Positions 8,962 through 16,553 of a stretch of DNA of 29,171 nucleotides are shown here, piece after piece. The notes under the pieces were generated by a model. The model worked only from the letters and a program-made list of their open reading frames with translations, had not been told where the DNA came from and did no database searches. The stretch is from Alphaproteobacteria bacterium (GTDB lineage: Bacteria > Pseudomonadota > Alphaproteobacteria > Rhizobiales > Xanthobacteraceae), in NCBI GenBank assembly GCA_005883445.1, contig VAZL01000061.1, forward strand, positions 1 through 29,171, read 5' to 3'. Each line of letters starts with the position of its first letter. Within the stretch, counting starts at the first letter, position 1. The position numbers and the translations under genes were made by a program.

Positions 8962-9010
8962 GCTTATGTCGGGAGGCTTACACGCGGCTTATGTCGGGAG
9001 GCTTACACGC
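8962..9010 (+). repeat. Two 24-bp direct tandem repeats
   Basis: The 24-mer GCTTATGTCGGG AGGCTTACACGC (broken here for reading) occurs identically at 8962-8985 and 8987-9010, one base apart. Each copy carries a TGT-N10-ACA pair and one GGCTTAC heptamer. Two units are too few for a CRISPR array; a duplicated protein-binding site is the simplest reading. Confidence 0.8.
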
Positions 9011-9034
9011 GTCGCGGGCTTACCCTAGGCTTAC
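8975..9034 (+). promoter_or_regulatory. Cluster of four GGCTTAC heptamers (possible operator)
   Basis: GGCTTAC is found at 8975-8981, 9000-9006, 9017-9023 and 9028-9034, all in the same orientation, with offsets of 25, 17 and 11 bases. Two lie in the tandem repeat; the other two lie outside it, so the cluster is not explained by the duplication alone. It sits about 200 bp upstream of the carbamoyltransferase start. No known regulator is recognised. Confidence 0.35.
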
Positions 9035-9237
9035 ATGCTTCTGCGGCTTTGCAGGGACGAGCATTGCGAAGGCGGCGCGCGCCGAAAGTGCACGCGCCAC
9101 GATCGCGTCGTCGCGCTCGAAGCTTCGGCAATCGCAGCCGAGCGTGCGGGCTTGTTGCCGCAGCCGGAAATGAGCATTCTTGCCCTCGGTTGGATCCGAG
9201 AATGTCAGCTTAGAACGCGTCCATCAGCAGAACACGA

Positions 9238-11058
9238 ATGTCGAACAAGCACACCTATGTCCTTGGGATAAATGCGTACGACCACGATGTCAGCGCATGT
9301 CTACTTCGCGACGGCGAGATCGCGGTCGCCATCAACAAGGAGCGCATAACACGCAAGAAGCACGACACCGGCTTTTACCAGAAGGTGGTCGACTACTGTC
9401 TCGCAGCGGAAGGCATCTCGTTGGACGACGTCGATCTGGTGGTGCGCAACTGTTACGTTCTGCCGGTGGAGGACTTGGAACCACGCCTGGTGTCGCAATA
9501 CGTGCCTGAAGTCATGGACGAGGAGGAGCGCAAACAAGCAAAGAACAATCCTCTCTATCTTTCGAACTCGAACAAAGTTGTGACGGTGTCGCATCATCTG
9601 GCGCACGCTTACAGCGCTTTCGCCACCTGCCCCTTCGACGAGGGGGTCGTGATGGTGGTGGACGGAGTGGGCAACTACAGTTCGGACATCGCCGAGCCGG
9701 GCCAACTCACCGAGAACGTCAATCCGCTCGCGCGCGAGTCGGAGAGCTATTACAGGTTCGACGGCTCGCGAATTGAAACGCTGAAAAAGGTCTGGCTCAA
9801 ACCGGTTCGCGGATTTCTCAGCGATGAGTTCTACTTCATGCCGGGCCTCGGAGCGCTCTACAGCCGGGTCTCGATCTACATTTTCGCGCACTGGAACAAG
9901 TGCGGGGAGGTGATGGGTCTGGCCCCTTACGGCCGCCCCGATGCGATAAAGTCGTTGCTCGAGATCAAGAGCGACGAGGTAGACGTTCCCGAGTGGGGCG
10001 TGGAGTTCGACAAACCATTCTGGCCGGAGCAGGAGCGCGACTGGGAGGCCAGTCCATCGATGCAGCATTGGAAAGACGTTGCCTGGCGGGTTCAAGATGA
10101 CGCGGAGACTTTGCTCCTCAAGCGCGCGACCTGGCTGCGTGAAACAACCGGTGCCAAGAACCTGTGCATGGCCGGCGGCGTTGCTCTCAACTGCGTGGCC
10201 AACGGACGAATCGTGCGGGAGGCCGGCTTCGACAAGGTTTGGATTCAGCCCGCCGCGGGCGATGATGGCATCGCGATTGGTTGCGCTTACTACGGCTATC
10301 TGGCGCTTCTGAAAAAACCGCGCTCATCGGTCATGACGCATGCCTTTCTCGGCGCTCCCTATAGCGATGAAGATGCGCGCGCCGCCGCCAACACATGGCT
10401 CGTTCGTCTGCAAACCGTAAACACGCCCAGCAAGAACATATGCCGTGATACGGCGAGACTGCTGTCCGAAGGCCACGTGTTCGCTTGGTTTCAGGGCCGC
10501 TCCGAATTCGGGCCGCGCGCGCTCGGCAATCGCAGCATCCTGGCGGACCCGCGCAAGGCCGAAATGAAAGACAAACTCAACAAGCGGGTGAAGCACCGGC
10601 AAGCCTTTCGCCCGTTCGCGCCGGTGGTGCTGGCCGAACGGGCAAACGAGATTTTCGAAGGCGACGAAGAATCCCCGTTCATGCTGCTGGTCAAACGTGT
10701 TCGGCCGCAATGGCGGGACAGGATCCCGGCCATCGTTCACGTCGACGGTACGGCGCGCGTGCAGACCGTCCGCCAGGACCAGAACGAACGTCTTTATGGA
10801 TTGCTCAAGGAATTCGATGCGATCACGGGCGTTCCCGTCCTGCTCAACACGTCACTCAACGTGAAGGGCGAACCCATCGTGGAAACGCCCGCCGATGCGC
10901 TCGCATGTTTCCTCGGCACGGGGATCGACTATCTCGCCTTGCACGACATGTTGATCGCAAAGAACCGCTTTCACAGAATCGTCTCGCCGTTGAGGAACGC
11001 GTATTCGGAGATGTCTTCGGTCGTGCAGCGAGGCTTGACGGTCGAGGTACGGGATTGA
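9238..11058 (+). CDS. NodU/CmcH-family O-carbamoyltransferase
   Basis: A 606-residue cytosolic enzyme of the family that includes NodU, CmcH and TobZ, which use carbamoyl phosphate and ATP, via carbamoyl-adenylate, to carbamoylate a hydroxyl group. The N-terminal Kae1-like domain has ITRK around residue 39, metal-site histidines in SHHLAHAYSAF (H119, H120, H123) and VDGVGN (141-146). The C-terminal YrdC-like domain has FQGRSEFGPRALGNRSIL (418-435) and NTSLNVKGEPIV (537-548). Length is normal and no lesion is seen. No nod, antibiotic or polysaccharide genes lie nearby, so the acceptor is unknown. Its partner is the hydrolase gene 24 bp downstream. Base composition is visibly less GC-rich than the flanks (for example 26 of 60 G/C at 9541-9600), which suggests transfer. 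There is no strong ribosome site at this start. Confidence 0.93.
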   Translation: MSNKHTYVLGINAYDHDVSACLLRDGEIAVAINKERITRKKHDTGFYQKVVDYCLAAEGISLDDVDLVVRNCYVLPVEDLEPRLVSQYVPEVMDEEERKQAKNNPLYLSNSNKVVTVSHHLAHAYSAFATCPFDEGVVMVVDGVGNYSSDIAEPGQLTENVNPLARESESYYRFDGSRIETLKKVWLKPVRGFLSDEFYFMPGLGALYSRVSIYIFAHWNKCGEVMGLAPYGRPDAIKSLLEIKSDEVDVPEWGVEFDKPFWPEQERDWEASPSMQHWKDVAWRVQDDAETLLLKRATWLRETTGAKNLCMAGGVALNCVANGRIVREAGFDKVWIQPAAGDDGIAIGCAYYGYLALLKKPRSSVMTHAFLGAPYSDEDARAAANTWLVRLQTVNTPSKNICRDTARLLSEGHVFAWFQGRSEFGPRALGNRSILADPRKAEMKDKLNKRVKHRQAFRPFAPVVLAERANEIFEGDEESPFMLLVKRVRPQWRDRIPAIVHVDGTARVQTVRQDQNERLYGLLKEFDAITGVPVLLNTSLNVKGEPIVETPADALACFLGTGIDYLALHDMLIAKNRFHRIVSPLRNAYSEMSSVVQRGLTVEVRD

Positions 11059-11082
11059 CGGCCATACGCGCGCGGCGACACC

Positions 11083-11685
11083 ATGACGGCGGCTAAGCGC
11101 ATCGCTGTGGATCGTTGCTGGGGTCTGATCATCGACGTCCAGGAATTCTTCCTATCGCAGATTGACAAGCGTCTGCAGTCCAAGCTCGAGACGAATATCA
11201 AGAGCTTCGCTCGTCTGCTCGGCTATTTCAGGATTCCTATGGTCGCAACCCTCGAGCGGCCCGTCGATCAAAAGGGAGCCTTGCCCAGCGAGATCGCCAA
11301 GCACGTGAGCGGGAATGCGAAAATTTTCGAAAAAGATTTCTTCGATTTGACCAAGGAGAAGAAGATTGCGGACTACATTGCGCGCCTGAAAAAGAAGCAA
11401 GTCATCGTGGCCGGTTGCGAAACCGATGTCTGCGTCCTGCAGTCCTGCCTCGGCCTTCTCGGTCTTGGCTACGACGTCTACGTGGTGGAGGAGCTCGTAT
11501 TTTCCTCATCGCCGAACGTCGACGCGGCGATCGCCAGAATGAAGGCCGCAGGCGCCGCGTTCCTGACGTACAAGAGCCTCTACTACGAGCTGATCGAGGC
11601 GGTGGACGGCGCACGCCATGGCGAAAAGGTCCTTGCGACCTTCGGACCTTTCCCCGCCGACCTTCCCGATGCCGCGGTGCAATGA
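11083..11685 (+). CDS. Isochorismatase-fold cysteine hydrolase
   Basis: 200 residues, alpha/beta isochorismatase-like domain. The expected catalytic triad is visible: D18 (LIIDVQEFF), K84 (IFEKDFFD) and C117 (GCETDVCV, with the typical non-proline cis-peptide region just before it). Families with this fold include nicotinamidase, N-carbamoylsarcosine amidase, ureidoacrylate hydrolase and isochorismatase. The residues present confirm the cysteine-hydrolase type but not the substrate. It follows the carbamoyltransferase by 24 bp on the same strand and shares its lower GC content, so the two are probably co-transcribed. A role on a carbamoylated or ureido compound is attractive but is inferred only from neighbourhood. 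Confidence 0.9.
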   Translation: MTAAKRIAVDRCWGLIIDVQEFFLSQIDKRLQSKLETNIKSFARLLGYFRIPMVATLERPVDQKGALPSEIAKHVSGNAKIFEKDFFDLTKEKKIADYIARLKKKQVIVAGCETDVCVLQSCLGLLGLGYDVYVVEELVFSSSPNVDAAIARMKAAGAAFLTYKSLYYELIEAVDGARHGEKVLATFGPFPADLPDAAVQ

Positions 11686-11722
11686 TTTCGAGGCCGCAAC
11701 GCCGTTGCCGGCCGGGCTGGCG

Positions 11723-12469
11723 TCAATCCTGCGCCAGCGGCCGCGCGCTCGCCCAGGCCAAGATCGCGTACATGATCGCGAGCGGAAGCAGCAGACCCCA
11801 CGCCCCGATCGCCACGTAAGCCAAGGCGCCGGCCGCCGTCCCGACCAGGAAGCCGAGCATGATCGCAAACAGCGCGGCAAAGCGCGCGCGCGCCGCATCG
11901 TAGGCCGCCGCAACCGCGGCATCGGCGGGCGCACGGCGTCGCGCCTGCCAGGCGAGCAGCAACTCGGTCGCGTCGATGCCGATTTGCGTGGTGTTCGTGG
12001 TCATCACGTTGGTCGAGGCCACGTCCTTCATCAACAGGCGCACCGTTGCGCTCTGTGTGCCCATGGCGAACAGGCCGAGCAGGCTCGCCGCCGTCACGCT
12101 TGCGGCGTTGGGATTGGCGAGCGGCCTGCCGATCAATGCTGTCAGCAGAAAGCCGGTCAACACCGCGCATTCCAATCCCAGCACCCACGCCAGCCCGGCG
12201 CGCCCGCGGCGCTCGAGCATGACGGCAAAAATGGTGGTGGTCACGGCGGCGAGCAGGAATACCGGAATCGCGAGCAGCTTCGTGAGCGCGCCCTGCTCGT
12301 TCGTGACGATGGCCGCGGCCGCGAGCACGAAGCTACCGGTGACCTGCGCCACGAACAGCCCGAACAGCGCCAGAACGGTGAAGCTGTCGATAAAGCCGGC
12401 GGTGAAGCTTAAGAGCGGCGGAACGACCGCTGGCGGCCGCGGCCGGCGTAAAACGAGAAGCTCGCTCAT
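11723..12469 (-). CDS. DUF1275 (YoaK-family) membrane protein
   Basis: 248 residues, about six hydrophobic segments. Family marks are FTAGFIDSFTVLALFGLFVAQVTGSFVLA near the N-terminus (residues 22-50, cited by key residues GFID, LFG and TGSF) and the later MGTQSATVRLL and TTNTTQIGID motifs. The function of this inner-membrane family is not established; transport has been proposed. Its start codon overlaps the stop of the upstream aminotransferase gene (ATGA), so translation is probably coupled. It converges on the hydrolase gene with a 37-bp gap. Confidence 0.9.
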   Translation of the reverse strand: MSELLVLRRPRPPAVVPPLLSFTAGFIDSFTVLALFGLFVAQVTGSFVLAAAAIVTNEQGALTKLLAIPVFLLAAVTTTIFAVMLERRGRAGLAWVLGLECAVLTGFLLTALIGRPLANPNAASVTAASLLGLFAMGTQSATVRLLMKDVASTNVMTTNTTQIGIDATELLLAWQARRRAPADAAVAAAYDAARARFAALFAIMLGFLVGTAAGALAYVAIGAWGLLLPLAIMYAILAWASARPLAQD

Positions 12470-13584
12470 GATCCCCCCTCGTGCACGCCGTCACGATTTG
12501 AGCCAGGATCGAAGTCGATGCCCGTCGTCGCCGCCACGTGCGTCTGCGCCAGCATGCGCTGGGCGAATTCGAGACTGTCGTTGCTGAAGCGCGACACGTC
12601 GGCATAGAGGTAGAACGCGCCGTCGACCGGGAGAATTTTATCGAAGCCGGCTTTCGGCAAGCCCTCGAGCAGAATGCGGCGATTCTCCTCGTAGCCGTGC
12701 TTCACCGCCTCCATCTCCGAGCGCCCCTCGAACGCCGCCTCGGCGGCGATCTGGGAAAGCGTCGGGACCGAGACGGCGAGATTGCCCTGCAAGCGATCGA
12801 GCGGACGCACGAGCGGTTCGGGCGCCACCACCCAGCCGATGCGCCAGCCGGTCATGCAGAAATACTTCGAGAACGAGTTGATGATCACGGCGCTGTCGGA
12901 CATCCCGGCGGCGGTTTCCGCCGCGAAGGCATAGTCGAGACCGTGGTAGATTTCGTCGGAAATGAATCTGATCCCCTCGCCTTCCGCGGCGGCGATGAGA
13001 TCGGCCAGCGCCTGTGCCGTCATCATGGTGCCGGTCGGATTGGCGGGGCTGGCGACGAGCACGCCCTTGAGCGGCGCCTTGCGATGCGCCGCCAACAGCA
13101 TCTCGGGCGTGATCGCCCAGCGCGTCGCCTGCGTGGTTTCAATCGCCACCGGTTCGCAGCCGAGCGCGCGCAGGATATGCCGATAGGGCGGATAGCCCGG
13201 CAGCGCCACCGCGACCCGATCGCCGGGCTCGAACAGCGCGAGGAACACCAAAATGAATCCGCCCGACGATCCAGTGGTGACGACGACGCGCGCCGGATCG
13301 ACCGCCAGGCCATAGGTCTCATGATAGTGCCGCGCAATGCGCGCGCGCAGCGTCGGCATGCCGAGCGTCTCGGTATAGCGCAGCCGCCCGGATGCGAGTG
13401 CCGCGCGCGCGGCCGCGATCGCGGTCGCGGGCGCCGCCGCCGCCGGCTGGCCGACCTCCATGTGAATGACGCGACCGCCCGCGGCCTCGATGCGCGCCGC
13501 CGCGGCCATCACGTCCATCACCATGAAGGCGGGAACATCGCTGCGCGCCGAGGGCGCGATCAACCGTCGTGCCGCATCCAGCAT
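12466..13584 (-). CDS. Class I/II PLP aminotransferase, C-terminally shortened
   Basis: Fold-type I aminotransferase, 372 residues from the start chosen at 13584 (MLDAARRLIAPSARSDVPAF, the family N-terminus; the frame is open to 13671). PLP contacts visible: N182 (ANPTG), D210 and Y213 (ISDEIYHG), Schiff-base K240 (NSFSKYFCMTGW) and R248. After GIDFDP (355-360) the protein ends in an unrelated 12-residue tail. Family members normally continue about 25-30 residues through an R-F/L-S-F/Y-A motif whose arginine binds the substrate carboxylate (Arg386 of aspartate aminotransferase). That motif is absent in all three frames here, so activity is doubtful. The stop overlaps the next gene's start. 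Substrate cannot be assigned. Confidence 0.87.
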   Translation of the reverse strand: MLDAARRLIAPSARSDVPAFMVMDVMAAAARIEAAGGRVIHMEVGQPAAAAPATAIAAARAALASGRLRYTETLGMPTLRARIARHYHETYGLAVDPARVVVTTGSSGGFILVFLALFEPGDRVAVALPGYPPYRHILRALGCEPVAIETTQATRWAITPEMLLAAHRKAPLKGVLVASPANPTGTMMTAQALADLIAAAEGEGIRFISDEIYHGLDYAFAAETAAGMSDSAVIINSFSKYFCMTGWRIGWVVAPEPLVRPLDRLQGNLAVSVPTLSQIAAEAAFEGRSEMEAVKHGYEENRRILLEGLPKAGFDKILPVDGAFYLYADVSRFSNDSLEFAQRMLAQTHVAATTGIDFDPGSNRDGVHEGGS

Positions 13585-13692
13585 CGTCGCTAGGCCCTTG
13601 ACGCCACGTGCAGACCCCGCCCCGCTGTCGCCGCATTTGCGCGCACAATTTGCATCGAAAAGGTCCCGCATTCAGACCTGATCGCGATCGCG

Positions 13693-13721
13693 TTGACCGT
13701 CCCACGGCGCACCACTAGGTT
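13693..13721 (+). promoter_or_regulatory. Candidate promoter for the M48 protease - DsbA pair
   Basis: TTGACC (13693-13698), 17-bp spacer, TAGGTT (13716-13721). Good -35, fair -10, ideal spacing. Transcription from about 13728 would leave the ATG at 13732 almost leaderless and gives the ATG at 13753 a leader of about 25 nt, which favours the latter start. Confidence 0.4.
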
Positions 13722-13752
13722 GCGCGGGAAAATGGTGCGAAGCCAAGCGGAC

Positions 13753-15105
13753 ATGACCGGAACCGAGAGACCTATCAGGCCGCGGCGAGCGACGCCAGCG
13801 GCGCGTCTCATTGCCGTTGCGACCGCGACCGCGCTCGTCTGCGCCGGCGCCCCGGCCCACGCGCAGAAAGGACCGCCCGTCGTCCGCGACGCCGAGATCG
13901 AGCAATTGCTGCGCGAGTATACCCAGCCGATCCTGCGCGCGGCCGGTCTCGCGCAGCAGAATATTCAGGTCGTCATCATCAACGACCGTTCGTTCAACGC
14001 CTTCGTCGCCGATGGCCGGCGCATTTTCGTCAACGCCGGCACGCTGATGGACGCCGAGACGCCGAATCAGGTCATCGGCGTGCTCGCGCACGAGACCGGC
14101 CACATTGCCGGCGGACACCTCGCGCGCATGCGCGAGATGTTGGCCGCGGCGACGACGCAATCTATCATTGCGATGCTCCTCGGCGTCGGCGCGATGGTTG
14201 CCGCCGGCCGCAGCGGCAGCCAGGATTTGGGCCAAGCCGGCTCCGCCGCCATCGCCGGCCCGGCCGCGGCGATCCAAAATTCGATGATCGGTTATCTGCG
14301 CGCCCAGGAGGAACAGGCCGATCGCGCCGGCGTCAAGTTCCTCACCGCAACCGGTCAGTCGGCGAAAGGCATGTACGACACGTTCAAACGCCTCGCCGAC
14401 CAGGTTCTCTATCAAGTGCGCTATATGAGCCCCTATCTGCAGACGCACCCGCTGCCGAGCGAGCGCGTGGCGGCGCTGGAGGGACTGGCGAAGAGCAGCC
14501 CCTACTGGGACCACAAGGACCCACCGGCGTTGCAGGCGCGGCACGACCTGATGCGTGCCAAGCTTTATGGGTTCCTCGAGCGGCCTGAAGGGGTCGCACG
14601 CCGCTATCCGCTGAGCGACACGTCGCTTGCGGCGCGCTACGCGCGCGCCATCTCGGCTTATCGCTTCTTCGACCCGCGCGGCGCGCTGGCGCAGATCGAC
14701 GCGCTCATCCAGGCGCAGCCGCAAAATCCCTACTTCTACGAGCTCAAGGGACAGGCGTTGTTGGAAGCCGGCAAGCCGGCCGAGGCGGTGGCGCCGCTGC
14801 GGCACGCGGCCCAGCTCGCACCCAACCCGGCACTCATCCAGGTGATGCTGGGGCAGGCGCTCGTCGCCACGCACGATCGTGCTCACCTCGACGAGGCGGT
14901 GTCTATCCTGCAGGCGGCGGTGGTGCGTGAGCCGGAATCACCCGAAGGCTCCGCGCAGGCGGCGTTCGTCCGCGGCGACCTCAAGACCGCGCGCGAGATT
15001 GCCGCCCGCGCCAAGACCCGCTTTCCCGTCGGCTCGCCGGGCTGGGTCAAGGCCGACGACCTCGCCAGCCTCAAGCCCCCGCAAAGCGCCTTGCGCTCCC
15101 GATGA
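13753..15105 (+). CDS. M48-family periplasmic metalloprotease with TPR-like repeats (BepA/YfgC-like)
   Basis: Zinc protease related to BepA, which in E. coli degrades or chaperones misassembled outer-membrane proteins. From the start at 13753 it has 450 residues; ATG 13732 and TTG 13693 are in frame but overlap or precede the likely promoter. Signal peptide: Arg-rich start, hydrophobic core and APAHAQ cleavage region (about residue 38). Peptidase M48: HETGH at 113-117 (zinc H113, H117; catalytic E114) and third zinc ligand E186 in AQEEQADRAG. A hydrophobic stretch (about 128-155) lies between them. The C-terminal third (from about 290) has helical TPR-like repeats (ALIQAQPQNPYFYELKGQALLEAG and a following unit, cited by NPYFYELKGQALLEAGKP). 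The dsbA-like gene follows after 14 bp. Confidence 0.9.
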   Translation: MTGTERPIRPRRATPAARLIAVATATALVCAGAPAHAQKGPPVVRDAEIEQLLREYTQPILRAAGLAQQNIQVVIINDRSFNAFVADGRRIFVNAGTLMDAETPNQVIGVLAHETGHIAGGHLARMREMLAAATTQSIIAMLLGVGAMVAAGRSGSQDLGQAGSAAIAGPAAAIQNSMIGYLRAQEEQADRAGVKFLTATGQSAKGMYDTFKRLADQVLYQVRYMSPYLQTHPLPSERVAALEGLAKSSPYWDHKDPPALQARHDLMRAKLYGFLERPEGVARRYPLSDTSLAARYARAISAYRFFDPRGALAQIDALIQAQPQNPYFYELKGQALLEAGKPAEAVAPLRHAAQLAPNPALIQVMLGQALVATHDRAHLDEAVSILQAAVVREPESPEGSAQAAFVRGDLKTAREIAARAKTRFPVGSPGWVKADDLASLKPPQSALRSR

Positions 15106-15119
15106 CAGAAGGACGAACG

Positions 15120-15896
15120 ATGATGAGATTTGATGTGCGCCCATGTGTTGCCGCGCTGTTTGCGGTCCTGCTGGCCCTGTCTGCCGTTCCCGCGCAAGCG
15201 CAATCCTTCAGCGACGCGCAGCGCAGCGAGATCGAGCGCATCGTCAAGGACTATCTGCTAAGCCATCCCGAGCTGTTGCAAGACGTGATGAACGAGCTCG
15301 ACAAGCGGCAGCAGATTGCCGAGGCGGAAAAGCACCGCGCCAGCATCAAGGAGCACAGCGCCACGCTTTTCACCTCGCCACGCCAGGTGACGCTGGGCGA
15401 TCCCAAGGGCGACGTCACCGTGGTCGAGTTCTTCGATTACAATTGCAGCTACTGCAAACGGGCGATGAGCGACATGCTCGATCTCATGAAGGACGACCGC
15501 AAGCTCAAATTCGTGCTCAAGGAGTTTCCGGTGCTGGGCGAGGGTTCGATCCAGGCAGCGCAGGTTGCGGCGGCCGTGCGCATGCAGGACCAGACCGGCG
15601 GCAAGAAATATCTCGAATTCCATCAGAAGCTGCTCAGCGGGCGCGGCCAGGCGGACCTGGCGCGCGCACTCGCGGCCGCCAAGGAGGTCGGCCTCGACGT
15701 CGCGCGGATCGAGAAGGACATGGCGAGCGACGAGGTCAAAGCCACGATCGAGGAAAACTTCAAGCTCGCCGAGGCGCTCGGCCTCAACGGCACGCCCAGC
15801 TACGTCGTGGGCAACGATGTCCTCGTCGGCGCGGTCGGCTTGAACACGCTCAAGGAAAAGGTCAACAGCACGCGCTGCGGCAAGCCGACCTGCTGA
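15120..15896 (+). CDS. DsbA-family thiol:disulfide oxidoreductase with ScsC-like N-terminal helix
   Basis: Periplasmic thioredoxin-fold protein, 258 residues. Start chosen at 15120 because AGAAGGA (15107-15113) lies 6 bases upstream; an in-frame ATG at 15102 overlaps the previous stop but lies before that site. Signal peptide ends near AQAQ (25-28). A helical segment (about 30-75, SDAQRSEIERIVKDYLLSHP) resembles the oligomerisation arm of ScsC/BcfH proteins. The thioredoxin fold has active site CSYC (C109, C112) and the cis-Pro loop NGTPSYVV. Two extra cysteines close the chain (C253 and C258). It may oxidise, reduce or isomerise disulfides; the oligomerisation arm hints at isomerase activity. 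It is paired with the M48 protease, so an envelope quality-control unit is likely. Confidence 0.9.
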   Translation: MMRFDVRPCVAALFAVLLALSAVPAQAQSFSDAQRSEIERIVKDYLLSHPELLQDVMNELDKRQQIAEAEKHRASIKEHSATLFTSPRQVTLGDPKGDVTVVEFFDYNCSYCKRAMSDMLDLMKDDRKLKFVLKEFPVLGEGSIQAAQVAAAVRMQDQTGGKKYLEFHQKLLSGRGQADLARALAAAKEVGLDVARIEKDMASDEVKATIEENFKLAEALGLNGTPSYVVGNDVLVGAVGLNTLKEKVNSTRCGKPTC

Positions 15897-16022
15897 GCCG
15901 ATCCCCGCTTCGACGATCGGCCGCCACGCCGCCGCACGTCGTGTGAACGCGAGTTGCGCGCGCTGGCGCGCGCGAGGCGGGCGAGCCCGGCGGCCGATAG
16001 GGTGGCGCTCTCGCGCTTCGGC

Positions 16023-16051
16023 TTCCCCTTTGCGCGCGAGGTCCCTATAAA
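16023..16051 (+). promoter_or_regulatory. Candidate promoter for aroQ-accB-accC
   Basis: TTCCCC (16023-16028), 17-bp spacer, TATAAA (16046-16051). The -10 is strong for this GC-rich genome, the -35 weak. Predicted start about 16058 gives aroQ a leader of about 31 nt. A short inverted repeat (GTCCC 16041-16045 with GGGAC 16054-16058) surrounds the -10. Confidence 0.35.
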
Positions 16052-16088
16052 GCGGGACGCTCCCTCGGTCACGGCGGCAAGACCGTCC

Positions 16089-16553
16089 ATGGCGAAAACC
16101 GTCTACGTCCTCAACGGCCCCAACCTCAATCTCCTCGGCACGCGCGAGCCGAAGACCTATGGCCGCGCGACGCTCAAGGACGTGGAGAAGCTCTGCCGCG
16201 AGACCGCGGGGCGCCACAAGCTCGCGGTCGAGTTCCGCCAGTCGAACCACGAGGGCGAGATCGTCGATTTGATCCACGCAGCCGCCGCCAACAAGGCCGC
16301 CGGCATCATCATCAATGCGGGCGCTTATACCCACACCTCGGTCGCGATCCGCGACGCGGTTGCGGCGGTCGCGGTGCCGGTGGTCGAGGTGCACATCAGC
16401 AACATCTTCGCGCGCGAAAATTTTCGTCACCATTCCCACATCGCCCCGGTGGCCAAGGCGAGCCTGTGCGGGTTCGGCGTCGGCGGCTACGCGCTCGCGA
16501 TCGACGGGTTGGCCGCGCTGATCGGCGCGCAGCGCAAGAGCTCAAAGCCATGA
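16089..16553 (+). CDS. aroQ: 3-dehydroquinate dehydratase, type II
   Basis: Third step of the shikimate pathway: dehydrates 3-dehydroquinate to 3-dehydroshikimate; cytosolic dodecamer in known members. 154 residues from MAKTVYVLNGPNLNLLG, the family start; the open frame extends upstream to 15954 but that part is not family-like. Catalytic and binding residues visible: Y24 (TYG), N76 and H82 (INAGAYTHTS), H102 (EVHISN) and R113 (ENFRHHS). Length is normal. Its stop overlaps the accB start (ATGA at 16550-16553), so translation is probably coupled; aroQ-accB-accC is a common gene order. Confidence 0.97.
   Translation: MAKTVYVLNGPNLNLLGTREPKTYGRATLKDVEKLCRETAGRHKLAVEFRQSNHEGEIVDLIHAAAANKAAGIIINAGAYTHTSVAIRDAVAAVAVPVVEVHISNIFARENFRHHSHIAPVAKASLCGFGVGGYALAIDGLAALIGAQRKSSKP

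Larger units (their letters stand above)
8850..9237. other. Non-coding stretch before the carbamoyltransferase gene (388 bp)
   Basis: No open frame here has a recognisable domain or a credible ribosome site. The stretch contains the 24-bp tandem repeat and the GGCTTAC cluster listed separately, and a small hairpin (CTCGG 9185-9189 with CCGAG 9196-9200) 38 bases before the next start codon. No clear promoter or strong Shine-Dalgarno site was found for the downstream gene. Confidence 0.5.

Noticed and set aside
8967..9008. PpsR/CrtJ-type sites (TGT-N12-ACA)
   Set aside because: The spacing is 10, not 12, and no photosynthesis or carotenoid genes are near.
8962..9010. CRISPR-like array
   Set aside because: Only two units with a one-base gap and no spacers.
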